A stretch of DNA of 64,000 nt from Flavobacteriales bacterium UBA2619. GTDB taxonomy: Bacteria; Bacteroidota; Bacteroidia; Flavobacteriales_D; Sanyastnellaceae. Positions 8,786-17,644 of this stretch are shown piece by piece. Location of the stretch: contig DDJR01000048.1 in assembly GCA_002339135.1 (NCBI GenBank), positions 29,787 to 93,786 of the forward strand. The letters are read 5' to 3'. The notes beneath the pieces were generated by a model, which was not told the DNA's origin, searched no databases, and saw nothing but the letters and a program-made list of their open reading frames with translations. The first letter of the stretch is position 1; each line of letters begins with the position of its first letter. The translations under genes were made by a program, and so were the position numbers.

Positions 8786-8793
8786 CAAATGTA
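8786..8793 (-). promoter_or_regulatory. -7 promoter element of the cysteine dioxygenase operon
   Basis: TACATTTG on the minus strand, an exact TAnnTTTG match, about 27 bases upstream of the TTG start at 8758. A TTG at 8821-8819 could be the -33 element, though its 25-base spacing is long. Confidence 0.5.
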
Positions 8794-8891
8794 CAAATCC
8801 AAGGTTATTCCCTAAATTCAACTGTGCACTTGGGTGGAATTCACACAATGTTGACAGTGCATCAAATATATCGATTTTTATGCGCTTGGGG

Positions 8892-8922
8892 GCAGATTTT
8901 ACAATCTATCTGAGTAAAATGC
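8892..8922. promoter_or_regulatory. Inverted repeat in the divergent cysteine dioxygenase/symporter gap
   Basis: ATTTTAC (8896-8902) and GTAAAAT (8914-8920) are perfect arms 11 bases apart. They extend by a GC pair (8892-8893 with 8921-8922) if two bases bulge out. It lies upstream of the T-rich element TATGTTTTG at 8942-8950 that may drive the symporter. It is a candidate operator; no regulator gene is adjacent. Confidence 0.4.
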
Positions 8923-9028
8923 AATATATTTCGTGTTATTATATGTTTTGTCCTTTTTATCAAATCGGTGGCGTTTTGATTTAGACGAGTTCAAAGCACA
9001 CATTCATCAACAGCAAATTACATTCCTT

Positions 9029-10561
9029 ATGATTGACCCGGATTTTTTAATCAAAGTAACAGTTCTGGCCCTGTACGTGGGGATCTTGTTTTTCATTGGA
9101 ATTCTCGCTTCTCGAAGAATTAAAGGGATGAGCGATTATTATGTTGGAGGCAAAAAAATGGGGTTTTGGGCTGTTGCTTTTTCAGCAAGAGCCACAGGGG
9201 AATCTGGATGGCTGCTTATCGGCTTAACCGGAATGGGCGCAATGGCAGGATATTCTGGTTATTGGGTTGTCGTAGGGGAGCTTCTTGGAGTCTTTGTTTC
9301 GTGGCAGTTCATGGCGAAACGATTCAAGAGAAGATCTGACAAATACGGCGCCATTACCATTCCTGATTACCTGCACAGTCATTTTAAATCTACAACACAT
9401 ACCCTGCGCATTATTGCGGCATCTGTACTGGTGATCTTTATCGTCATTTATGTTGCTTCACAGATCGATGTAACGGGAGTTGCATTCCATTCTATGCTTG
9501 GCATTGACTATAGGCTGGGAGCATTAATCGGGTTTCTTATTGTGATTACTTACATTTTTATTGGGGGCTTTGTGGCTGCCGTTTGGTCAGATTTGTTTCA
9601 AGGTCTCCTGATGTTTTTTGGGTTGGTTTTGCTGCCAATTGTTGTCTGGTTTTCTATGGACCATGGTGCTGGGATTACTGAAGGTCTCAGGGCCATTGAC
9701 CCAACACTTACCCAAGTTATGGGGAGAAGTGATGACAAATGGATGAACCTTTTCACGATCTTGGGGTTCTCTATGATTGGCCTCGGCTTTCTGGGGTCCC
9801 CTCAAGTTTATGTTCGATTTATGTCGATTAAGAGCGAAAAAGAAATCGACAAGGGGAAATGGGTGGCTGTACTTTTCACTCTTCTAACTGATGCTGCAGC
9901 TGTAACAATCGGAATCCTCGCGCGCATCTATTTCACAAAACAAGGACAAGATCCTGAAGCTATACTTGGAAACAATGGACAAGACGTCCTGAGTATGGTG
10001 ACAGAAAGCTTTTTGCCTACCCTGCTCGTTGCAATCTTTATTGCAATTGTCTTGTCCGCCATCATGTCTACCATCGATTCTCTTTTAATCTTAGCCTCAA
10101 GTGCCATTACCCGAGATTTTTATCAAAAAATATTCCGACCACATTTGAAAGACAAAGACCTCACTAAGATTTCAAGAATCGCAACAATCATTATGGCCTT
10201 TACGGCCTTAATCATTGCAATGATTATGAACTATGTCTCTCCCGATAGGCAGATCTTTTGGGTCATTATTTTTGGCTGGTCTGGAATTGCCGCGACATTT
10301 TGTCCCGTAATTATCCTCACACTGTTTTGGAACGGATATTCAGAAAAGGGCGCCATGGCATCTATGATCTCAGGTTTTGTCTCTGTGATTCTGTTCAATT
10401 TTGTGTTCAAAGAACTCTCCAGTGTTGGAGAGTATTTCGTAGCTCTTGATGTTCTCGCCCCGTCGTTTGTCGTGGCCATGATTGTGGGGGTAATCGTTTC
10501 GAAAATATACCCGCCAAGAGAAGAAGCCTTAAAAATGATCCGGGAAATTGATGAGGGGTAG
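9029..10561 (+). CDS. Sodium:solute symporter (SSS family, PutP-like)
   Basis: 510 residues from the ATG at 9029 (MIDPDFLIKVTVLAL); a longer frame opens at 8933 but adds a soluble stretch not found in the family. About 13 membrane segments are visible. The first two are followed by the SSS signature region: RRIKGMSDYYVGGKKMG, then FSARATGESGWLLIGLTGMG, close to the PutP SGWLL motif. These carriers use Na+ to import small solutes such as proline, betaines, sugars or carboxylates. It is divergent from the cysteine dioxygenase operon across a 270-base gap, so an amino acid or sulfur-compound substrate is an attractive guess. Its actual substrate cannot be read from sequence. Confidence 0.87.
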   Translation: MIDPDFLIKVTVLALYVGILFFIGILASRRIKGMSDYYVGGKKMGFWAVAFSARATGESGWLLIGLTGMGAMAGYSGYWVVVGELLGVFVSWQFMAKRFKRRSDKYGAITIPDYLHSHFKSTTHTLRIIAASVLVIFIVIYVASQIDVTGVAFHSMLGIDYRLGALIGFLIVITYIFIGGFVAAVWSDLFQGLLMFFGLVLLPIVVWFSMDHGAGITEGLRAIDPTLTQVMGRSDDKWMNLFTILGFSMIGLGFLGSPQVYVRFMSIKSEKEIDKGKWVAVLFTLLTDAAAVTIGILARIYFTKQGQDPEAILGNNGQDVLSMVTESFLPTLLVAIFIAIVLSAIMSTIDSLLILASSAITRDFYQKIFRPHLKDKDLTKISRIATIIMAFTALIIAMIMNYVSPDRQIFWVIIFGWSGIAATFCPVIILTLFWNGYSEKGAMASMISGFVSVILFNFVFKELSSVGEYFVALDVLAPSFVVAMIVGVIVSKIYPPREEALKMIREIDEG

Positions 10562-10715
10562 CATTCAGTGATGTAAAAAATATGTGTTAATCTTAATCGA
10601 AAAAACAAAAAGACAACTCAACTTTTGAGAGCTACAACGTTGCTGATTCGACAGTTACTAGACAGGGAATCATTGACCCCGACAGAAAAACTGTGGTTTT
10701 ATTCCAATTGAACAA

Positions 10716-11447
10716 ATGTCAATTCACAAACTGTTAAACACAACTGAACACAGGCCCTGGCCTGTACCCGAAGAAAATTGGAGGTATTATCAGGAATGGA
10801 ATCGGTCCGTTTTTCTTCATTGGAAAGTTGAGATGTCTGATTTACAACAATTTGTTCCGGAAGGATTCGAAATTGATCTTTTTGAAGGAAAGCCTTGGGT
10901 TTCGCTTGTCGCATTTACAATGGAAAAGATTAGGCCCAAATACCTGCCTTCTTTTTCACCTATTTCTAATTTTGACGAAATCAATATTCGGACCTACATC
11001 AAATCCAAGAACAAAACTGGGGTCTATTTTTTAAGCATTGAAGGTGGAACGAATTGGTCCTGTAAGATTGCAAGAGCAATGTCTGAACTTCCCTACCGTT
11101 TCTCAAAAATGCATCGAACACAAAACAAATTCGTGTCTTTCAATTCAGAATTTAACGATGAGTTTGAAATCGAATTTAAAACCGGAAAACACATTGCGGA
11201 AAAAACTTCTCTGGACAAATGGCTTACTGAGAGGTATGCTCTTTTCCAAGATTCCGAAAAGACAAAGAACGAATTTGACATCCACCATTTAAAATGGCCC
11301 ATTCAGGAAATGAAGCTAAAAAACATCCGTGTAAAGTATCCAAGGTTTGACAAGCTCATCAACAACACACCCAACAAAGTTCAATACTCGGAAGGGGTAA
11401 AAGTCATCGCTTGGGGGAAAAGAAAAACACCTCAAGGGGCGAGTTGA
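10716..11447 (+). CDS. DUF2071 (YqjF-like) family protein
   Basis: 243 residues. Family features are RYYQEWNRSVFLHWKVEMSD near the N terminus, FVPEGFEIDLFEGKPWVSLV, and NIRTYIKSKNKTGVYFLSIE. The family has an acetoacetate-decarboxylase-like fold but no agreed function, and the catalytic Lys of that enzyme is not evident. No signal peptide or membrane segment, so probably cytoplasmic. It stands alone on the plus strand, 154 bases after the symporter and 37 before the DUF1853 gene. Confidence 0.78.
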   Translation: MSIHKLLNTTEHRPWPVPEENWRYYQEWNRSVFLHWKVEMSDLQQFVPEGFEIDLFEGKPWVSLVAFTMEKIRPKYLPSFSPISNFDEINIRTYIKSKNKTGVYFLSIEGGTNWSCKIARAMSELPYRFSKMHRTQNKFVSFNSEFNDEFEIEFKTGKHIAEKTSLDKWLTERYALFQDSEKTKNEFDIHHLKWPIQEMKLKNIRVKYPRFDKLINNTPNKVQYSEGVKVIAWGKRKTPQGAS

Positions 11448-11484
11448 ATCATGATGAGATACACAAAGCTGGTTACATAATTCT

Positions 11485-12288
11485 ATGAATATGAACACAA
11501 AGTCAAGGATTTCTTCAATCTTAAAAGCGAACACACTCGATGTTTCAATGGTCGGTTTACAGTCCTTTAATTTGTCAGAATTACAGCTTGATCATGATCT
11601 AGATTTTCTGTTGCCAACCAACATTCGGTTGGGTCATTTGGTTGAGAAAATCGTTTCTGAATTCATTCGATTGTCCTCCAATTATGAAGTTCTTTATGAA
11701 AACGTCCAGATAATTAAAGACAAAAAAACCATTGGCGAAATTGATTTTATAATTGAAGAAGTCCAGTCCAAGCAAGTTTTTCATTTGGAATTGGCCTACA
11801 AATTTTATCTGTATGACCCAAATATATCTTCTGAAGAGATAAACAACTGGATTGGTCCCAATCGAAATGATTCATTGAGAGAAAAATTAGAGAAAGTAAA
11901 AACAAAACAATTTCCTTTACTCTTCCACGACAGCACCAAATCAGAGTTTAAAAACATCAACGTTGATGAAGCAGAGCAATCACTGTGCTTGTTTGTCTCA
12001 TTGTTTGTGCCTTATAAGCACAAAGGAGGCTTCAGCCACATGTATAAAAATGCCATTCAAGGGTATTATTTGAATCTGGAGACATTTAGAAGCTTAGACA
12101 ATGCAACAAAAACATATCATTTACCTTCAAAAAAACACTGGGGAATGGACCCTTCTGACAACGTGGTGTGGACAAATTTTCAGGGAGTAGAAAACCTCAT
12201 GACCACATTTATGAAAGAAAAACAAGCTCCATTGTGTTGGCAAAAATGCAACGGTACGTATTTGATGTTTTTTATTGTTTGGTGGTAA
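11485..12288 (+). CDS. DUF1853 family protein, nuclease-like motifs
   Basis: 267 residues. The conserved core is GEIDFIIEE (Glu85, Asp87), VFHLELAYKFYLY (Glu102, Lys106) and NNWIGPNRNDSLREKLEKVK, which I recognise as DUF1853. The order of an acidic strand pair followed by an E...K strand recalls PD-(D/E)xK nucleases, but the spacing ExxxK is not the classic ExK, so a nuclease role is only a suggestion. No signal peptide. Neighbours DUF2071 and CIA30 give no functional clue. Confidence 0.72.
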   Translation: MNMNTKSRISSILKANTLDVSMVGLQSFNLSELQLDHDLDFLLPTNIRLGHLVEKIVSEFIRLSSNYEVLYENVQIIKDKKTIGEIDFIIEEVQSKQVFHLELAYKFYLYDPNISSEEINNWIGPNRNDSLREKLEKVKTKQFPLLFHDSTKSEFKNINVDEAEQSLCLFVSLFVPYKHKGGFSHMYKNAIQGYYLNLETFRSLDNATKTYHLPSKKHWGMDPSDNVVWTNFQGVENLMTTFMKEKQAPLCWQKCNGTYLMFFIVWW

Positions 12289-12494
12289 AACTGGATTAAG
12301 TGGTCTCGTCTACTCACCGATCAACACAAGTTACATGCGGTTTTTGACCCCACTCTTTTCTCTAGCTTGATCTCTAGCAAGGGCTCTTTTAAATATTTTT
12401 GGCAAACCCCTCACAAGCCACAACTCTTTTCAATCTTCATCTTCCAGTATCTTTATCATCAATTCAAGAAACAGAATCTTTTTAAAATAGAAAA

Positions 12495-13028
12495 ATGCTA
12501 CAAAATTTAATCTGGACCATGATTTTATCTTCTTTAATGACCTCACCATTAATCTTTGATTTCAATAAAAAATCGGACATCCAAAACTGGAGAATTGTAG
12601 ATGATGTTGTAATGGGAGGAAGATCTTCTGGCAACTTCAGTTTAAATGCCGAGGGTCATGGTGTTTTCGAAGGGGAAATATCATTGGAAAACAATGGCGG
12701 GTTTTCTTCTGTACGTTGTGGGTTTAAAAAAATTCAAATCAAGGACAACACCATGATTAACATCAAACTTCGGGGTGATGGGAAAAATTATCAATGCAGA
12801 ATTAAATCGAACACAGGAGAGTATTATTCTTTCATCATGCCATTCTCGACATCAGGAGAGTGGCAAGAAATTGAAATTCCACTTAAAGAAATGTACCCCA
12901 CTTTCCGAGGAAGAAGACTTGATATCCCTAATTTTTCTGGCGATTATTTTGAGGAGATGACCTTTTTAATCGGAAATAAAAAGAACGAGAAGTTTAAACT
13001 AATGATCGATAAAATAGAATTGAAATAA
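12495..13028 (+). CDS. CIA30 (NDUFAF1-like) family protein
   Basis: 177 residues with a single CIA30 domain: DIQNWRIVDDVVMGGRSSG (the hallmark DDVVMGGxS motif), FEGEISLENNGGFSSVR, and LRGDGKNYQCRI near the middle. The mitochondrial relatives help assemble respiratory complex I; bacterial members are widespread and mostly uncharacterised. A hydrophobic N terminus (MLQNLIWTMILSSLMTS) suggests export or a membrane tether. The fold is a galactose-binding-like beta sandwich. A hairpin follows the gene at 13047-13077. Confidence 0.83.
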   Translation: MLQNLIWTMILSSLMTSPLIFDFNKKSDIQNWRIVDDVVMGGRSSGNFSLNAEGHGVFEGEISLENNGGFSSVRCGFKKIQIKDNTMINIKLRGDGKNYQCRIKSNTGEYYSFIMPFSTSGEWQEIEIPLKEMYPTFRGRRLDIPNFSGDYFEEMTFLIGNKKNEKFKLMIDKIELK

Positions 13029-13046
13029 GCTCAAATGGTTGACCAA

Positions 13047-13077
13047 AACAGGATGAATGTTCGTTAATTATCCTGTT
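13047..13077 (+). terminator. Possible stem-loop after the CIA30 gene
   Basis: AACAGGAT and ATCCTGTT pair perfectly around a 15-base loop, 18 bases after the CIA30 stop. The flank is only moderately T-rich (TTGACTTTG), so a terminator is plausible but weak. It could instead be an element of the aspS upstream region. Confidence 0.35.
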
Positions 13078-13155
13078 GACTTTGATTCTAATTTAGGTTG
13101 AACTTGCGGCAAGGATATTGTAGACATAAATCCCTGCTAACTGTCTCTCTCGCTA

Positions 13156-13163
13156 TATCTTTG
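13156..13163 (+). promoter_or_regulatory. -7 promoter element of aspS, four bases before ATG
   Basis: TATCTTTG is an exact TAnnTTTG match ending four bases before the ATG at 13168. With the usual distance from -7 element to start point, transcription would begin at or within a base or two of the ATG, so there is no room for a ribosome binding site. Confidence 0.55.
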
Positions 13164-13167
13164 TAAG

Positions 13168-14925
13168 ATGCACAGAACACATACTTGCGGCGAATTGCGC
13201 CTCGAACATACAGGTTCATCTGTCACTCTTTCTGGCTGGGTCCAAAAGACTCGAGACTTGGGGGGGATGACGTTCTTAGATCTTAGGGATAGATATGGAA
13301 TTACTCAACTTGTTTTCAATATGGAAACAAGCGTTGAGCTTTGCGAGAAAGCGAGAAAGCTCGGTCGTGAATTCGTGATTAAAGTTTCTGGGAACGTCAT
13401 CGAACGTGAGAGCAAGAATAAAAAAAATTCAACAGGAGAGATTGAGATAGAAGTGGGCTTCCTTGAGGTTCTAAATGCAAGTAAAACCCCTCCATTTACA
13501 ATCGAGGACGACACAGATGGTGGCGATGATTTGAGGATGCAGTACCGCTATTTAGACCTTCGAAGAAACCCTGTAAAAGCAAATATTATGCTTCGCCACA
13601 GAGTGGGGATGGAGACGCGCAAGTATTTAGATTCTGTTGGGTTCGTCGATGTAGAGACGCCATACTTGATTAAAAGCACACCTGAAGGAGCAAGAGATTT
13701 CGTCGTCCCTAGCCGCATGAATCCTGGGCAGTTTTATGCCCTGCCTCAAAGCCCTCAGACATTCAAGCAACTGCTTATGGTAAGTGGTTTCGACCGCTAC
13801 TATCAAATTGTAAAATGCTTCCGTGACGAAGATCTCAGAGCTGACCGTCAACCGGAATTTACGCAGATAGACTGCGAGATGGCTTTTGTTGAGCAAGAGG
13901 ATATTTTAAACACCTTTGAGGGCATGGTTAGACACCTCTTTCAAGTTGTTCTCGGTGTTAAAATTGATGATTTCCCAAGAATGGACTACGACGAAGCCAT
14001 GCGCCTTTATGGATCTGACAAGCCAGATGTGAGGTTTGGGATGGAGTTCGTAGACATGTGTGAAGTGTCCAAAGGAAAAGGGTTCGGAGTATTTGACTCC
14101 GCAGAAACAGTTCTTGGAATCGTCGTTCCTGGAGGAGCAGAGTACACGCGTAAAAAATTAGACAAGCTTACAGATTGGGTCAAGCGTCCTCAGATAGGAG
14201 CGAAAGGACTCATTTATTGTCGAATAAATGAGGACGGAACTACAAAAAGTAGCGTAGATAAGTTTTTTAATGAAGAAGCTAGAGCGGTTTGGGTTCAAGA
14301 AACCTCCGCAAAGCAAGGAGATCTAATCCTTCTGCTTTCTGGAGATTTAGACAAAACCAGAAAACAGTTGGGCGAATTGAGACTTCATCTTGGGTCAGAA
14401 CTGGGCTTACGCGACTCAAAGGTCTTCAAACCCTTGTGGGTCATGGACTTTCCGCTGCTCGAATGGGACGAAAAAACAGAGAGGTACCACGCCATGCACC
14501 ATCCATTCACGTCACCGAAGCCAGACCAACTCAGCTTAATCGATACCGATCCAGGCAAAGTGAAAGCTAATGCGTATGACATGGTCATTAATGGTGTAGA
14601 AATCGGTGGTGGATCGATCAGAATACACAACCGAGAATTGCAAGCGAGAATGTTCGACTTGCTCGGGTTTACACCTGAAGAAGCTGAAGCTCAATTTGGA
14701 TTCCTCATGGATGCTTTCCAATATGGGGCGCCTCCACATGGTGGTCTTGCTCTAGGTTTCGACAGACTTTGCTCTATGTTCGGAGGATCTGATTCAATCC
14801 GTGACTTTATTGCCTTCCCTAAAAACAACTCTGGACGTGACGTTATGATTGATGCTCCATCTCCTATTGATGATGTACAATACGCAGAACTCGAATTAAA
14901 AACCACATACAATCCCAATACATAA
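13168..14925 (+). CDS. aspS: Aspartyl-tRNA synthetase
   Basis: 585 residues, bacterial-type class II synthetase that charges tRNA-Asp. An OB-fold anticodon domain (1-105, [20 protein letters not shown]) precedes the catalytic domain with motif 2 [20 protein letters not shown]. The bacterial GAD insertion (about 290-410) follows, then motif 3 [15 protein letters not shown] near residue 530. Length is normal. Its stop codon overlaps the ATG of the bacilliredoxin gene (TAATG), so the two are translated from one message. The -7 element lies just four bases upstream, so the mRNA may be leaderless. Confidence 0.97.
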   Translation: MHRTHTCGELRLEHTGSSVTLSGWVQKTRDLGGMTFLDLRDRYGITQLVFNMETSVELCEKARKLGREFVIKVSGNVIERESKNKKNSTGEIEIEVGFLEVLNASKTPPFTIEDDTDGGDDLRMQYRYLDLRRNPVKANIMLRHRVGMETRKYLDSVGFVDVETPYLIKSTPEGARDFVVPSRMNPGQFYALPQSPQTFKQLLMVSGFDRYYQIVKCFRDEDLRADRQPEFTQIDCEMAFVEQEDILNTFEGMVRHLFQVVLGVKIDDFPRMDYDEAMRLYGSDKPDVRFGMEFVDMCEVSKGKGFGVFDSAETVLGIVVPGGAEYTRKKLDKLTDWVKRPQIGAKGLIYCRINEDGTTKSSVDKFFNEEARAVWVQETSAKQGDLILLLSGDLDKTRKQLGELRLHLGSELGLRDSKVFKPLWVMDFPLLEWDEKTERYHAMHHPFTSPKPDQLSLIDTDPGKVKANAYDMVINGVEIGGGSIRIHNRELQARMFDLLGFTPEEAEAQFGFLMDAFQYGAPPHGGLALGFDRLCSMFGGSDSIRDFIAFPKNNSGRDVMIDAPSPIDDVQYAELELKTTYNPNT

Positions 14926-15335
14926 TGTACCCAACTGATATGGTTGCCCCAATGAAAGCTGAGCTCGTTAATGCTGGCTACAAAGAACTTCTTTCCGCTG
15001 CTGAAGTCACTGAAGCATTAGACAAGTCAGGGACTACACTTGTCGCTATAAACAGCGTTTGTGGCTGCTCTGCAGGCTCCATGCGCCCTGCTATGATTCA
15101 AGCACTCGACAACGCAAAACTTCCAGAAAATCTAACCACGTCCTTCGCTGGTTACGATATTGAAGCTGTGGCTCATGTGCGTAAATTCATGCTGCCATAC
15201 CCTCCTTCTTCTCCGAGCATTGCTCTTTTTAAAGATGGCAAGATCGCGATGATGGTAGAGCGTCATCACATTGAGGGAAATACAGCTGAAGCTATCGCAG
15301 ACCACCTAAGACAGGCGTTCAACGAGTTCTGCTAG
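14925..15335 (+). CDS. Bacilliredoxin, BrxA/BrxB (YphP/YqiW) family
   Basis: 136 residues, thioredoxin-like. It begins [14 protein letters not shown] and carries the CGC active site of the family (Cys46, Cys48) in NSVCGCSAGSMRPA. In Firmicutes these proteins remove bacillithiol from oxidised proteins; in Bacteroidota the low-molecular-weight thiol partner may differ. The gene overlaps the aspS stop by one base and is followed 18 bases later by trpS, giving an aspS-brx-trpS operon, an unexplained link between two tRNA synthetases and thiol redox. Confidence 0.9.
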   Translation: MYPTDMVAPMKAELVNAGYKELLSAAEVTEALDKSGTTLVAINSVCGCSAGSMRPAMIQALDNAKLPENLTTSFAGYDIEAVAHVRKFMLPYPPSSPSIALFKDGKIAMMVERHHIEGNTAEAIADHLRQAFNEFC

Positions 15336-15353
15336 AACGAAAGTAGCAAGGAA

Positions 15354-16325
15354 ATGGCACGCATCCTCACCGGCATACAGAGTACAGGTACGCCACACCT
15401 TGGCAATATCCTTGGTGCGATAAAACCTGCGATAGATCTTGCAAACGATCCACTGAACGACTCATTTCTGTTTATTGCAGATATGCATTCCTTAACGCAA
15501 ATAAAAGACGGTGAAAAACTAAGGAACAACACCTATGCTGTTGCTGCCACTTGGATGGCTTTCGGTTTAGACACCTCTCGAAGCGTGTTTTACCGACAAA
15601 GCGATGTGCCTGAGGTGACTGAACTTGCTTGGTATTTACAATGTCTTTTTCCATATTCGCGAATGACTTTAGCACACAGCTTTAAAGACAAGTCTGAAAG
15701 GTTAGAGGATGTCAATGCGGGTCTGTTTAGCTATCCCATGCTTATGGCTGCTGATATTTTACTTTACGATGCCGAGAAAGTACCCGTAGGTAAAGACCAA
15801 ATGCAGCATCTTGAAATGACCCGTGATGTCGCTTCGCGCTTCAATCATAAATTCGGAGAAACGCTTGTGCTTCCTGAAGTATTAACAAGCGAATCGACAA
15901 TGTACGTTCCGGGAACCGATGGCGGAAAGATGTCTAAATCTCAGAACAATACCATCAACATCTTTGACGATGCAAAGACGCTTAAAAAACTGATTAACAA
16001 ACAGCTCGTCACAGACGCGACATCGCTCGAAGACCCGAAAGATCCTGACTCGGCAGTCGTCTACAACCTGTATAAACTAATCGCTTCCGAATCTGAAGCT
16101 CAAGAGATGGCGGACGCACTGCGCGCCGGAGGATATGGTTGGGGACACGCTAAGAAAGCACTACTAGATGCTCTTGTTGACGGTTTTTCATCTGAGAGAG
16201 AGCGTTTTAACTACCTCATGTCTCACAGGGAAGAAATCGACATCGCTCTGGAGCAAGGCGCAGAACGCGCTCGCCTGGAGGCGTCAAAAGTGCTCTCGAG
16301 AGTGAGAGGGAAAGTGGGCTTCTAA
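15354..16325 (+). CDS. trpS: Tryptophanyl-tRNA synthetase
   Basis: 323 residues, class I synthetase. The HIGH-like signature is TPHLGN (13-18) in TGIQSTGTPHLGNILGAIKP and the KMSKS loop is at 192-196 (DGGKMSKSQNNT). DMHSLT and MAADILLYDAEKVPVGKDQ are typical TrpS stretches. Length is normal. The sequence just before the ATG (AGCAAGGAA) is one of the few Shine-Dalgarno-like sites in the window. It ends convergently, its stop overlapping that of the amidohydrolase gene. Confidence 0.97.
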   Translation: MARILTGIQSTGTPHLGNILGAIKPAIDLANDPLNDSFLFIADMHSLTQIKDGEKLRNNTYAVAATWMAFGLDTSRSVFYRQSDVPEVTELAWYLQCLFPYSRMTLAHSFKDKSERLEDVNAGLFSYPMLMAADILLYDAEKVPVGKDQMQHLEMTRDVASRFNHKFGETLVLPEVLTSESTMYVPGTDGGKMSKSQNNTINIFDDAKTLKKLINKQLVTDATSLEDPKDPDSAVVYNLYKLIASESEAQEMADALRAGGYGWGHAKKALLDALVDGFSSERERFNYLMSHREEIDIALEQGAERARLEASKVLSRVRGKVGF

Positions 16326-17641
16326 TCTTTAATTTCTGCTCCGTACTTCGTTTGGAATTTTCTGTACAGCTCCCGCTGACGGTTATCCAAGTCAATGGCA
16401 CGCCCTCCGATAAATGCATGGGTGAGGTCGTTTGTTCTCACATCTAACGCATCGCCTGAAGAAATAAATAACGTGGCGTCCTTGCCTCTTTCAAGAGTAC
16501 CACATGTATCGTCAATGCCCAGAATCTGAGCAACATTTCGAGTTAAGGACATCACAGCTTGCTCTTCTGTAAGCCCATATTTACGAGCTGTTCCTGCGTA
16601 GAAGGGCAGGTTTCGAGTATTCATTTCCGTCATCCTAGCGTCGACTTGAAGACCAAATAACACGCCTTCATCAGCCAGAAGTTTTGGCAATCTATATGGA
16701 AGGTTAATATCATCCTCGGGGAATCTCGGCAATCTGTGAATACTTGTAAGCAGGACACTAACCTTATTTTCTCTGAGCATGTCTGCTACGAGATGTGCAT
16801 CGTAGCCGCCGACAATCACTAGGCGATCAATGCCCATCTCCCGCTTAAAATGAACAGCTTCAGTGATGGCACGAACATCGGTAGCATGAACGTAAAGTGC
16901 GAGTGAGCCATCGAAGAGACCGCGCATTGCTTCATGCTTGACGTCCATCACCGAGTTTGAAGATTTTTTGGTGGTAAGCGAAGAAGCATAACCACGTGCT
17001 TCTGAGAAGTAACGTTCTATTTCATGCTTGGCTTGCTCGTATGTTTTTCGTTTTCTCACATCAACTTTACCATCTACCGTGTGCTTGTGATGTGTCGATG
17101 GCCAATTCAAATGAATGCCGTCGACCATTTTTATTGCGGCGTCCTCCCAGTTCCATCCATCGAAGTGAACAACTCCAGAAGCGCCTGATATCACACCATT
17201 CCTCGGGGTAATTTGACCCATCAGGACACCGTTAGTTCGAACTGTAGGGGTGATCTCAGAATCTGTGTTAAAGGCGATAATTGCACGAACGTTGGGGCGG
17301 AAAGTTCCCACTTCGTATTGATCTTGAGTAGCTCGAACAGCCCCTATTTCTTGCAAACCTAAAGTGGTGTTGGCCACAATAAATCCTGGATATATGTGCT
17401 GTCCTGAAGCGTCAACAACATCGTCGTACAGACTCCGGTCAGCTTGAAAAGTTCGTCCTACAAAATCTATTTTTCCGTTGCGAAAACCAATCGCAGCTTC
17501 ATCAATGGCATCTCCAGTGCCTAAGTGGGCAGTACCGCCGAGGATGAGAATGGAACGGGTTTGATCTGGAGCTGGTGTTTGCTGAGCCAGGGATGGGAAA
17601 GTCATGAGACCTGCCAGAATAATTAACAATGTGTTTCTCAT
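16322..17641 (-). CDS. Secreted amidohydrolase-like protein with altered metal site
   Basis: 439 residues with a signal peptide (1-20, ...FPSLAQ). It has the amidohydrolase composite fold: a small beta domain (ILGGTAHLGTGD...GKIDFVGR), a TIM-like barrel, and a C-terminal RNVAQILGIDDTCGTLERGK with DATLFISSGDAL. The strand 1 metal motif, normally PGFIDAHTH, reads PGFIVANTT (85-93), so both His ligands and the Asp are gone. Some barrel His remain (YVHATD, GYDAHLV). It may be a non-catalytic partner of the longer protein encoded three bases upstream, or use a different metal arrangement. Confidence 0.83.
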   Translation of the reverse strand: MRNTLLIILAGLMTFPSLAQQTPAPDQTRSILILGGTAHLGTGDAIDEAAIGFRNGKIDFVGRTFQADRSLYDDVVDASGQHIYPGFIVANTTLGLQEIGAVRATQDQYEVGTFRPNVRAIIAFNTDSEITPTVRTNGVLMGQITPRNGVISGASGVVHFDGWNWEDAAIKMVDGIHLNWPSTHHKHTVDGKVDVRKRKTYEQAKHEIERYFSEARGYASSLTTKKSSNSVMDVKHEAMRGLFDGSLALYVHATDVRAITEAVHFKREMGIDRLVIVGGYDAHLVADMLRENKVSVLLTSIHRLPRFPEDDINLPYRLPKLLADEGVLFGLQVDARMTEMNTRNLPFYAGTARKYGLTEEQAVMSLTRNVAQILGIDDTCGTLERGKDATLFISSGDALDVRTNDLTHAFIGGRAIDLDNRQRELYRKFQTKYGAEIKD

Positions 17642-17644
17642 GGC

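Noticed and set aside
10231..10608. 125-codon open frame on the minus strand
   Set aside because: Antisense to the end of the symporter gene; no domain.
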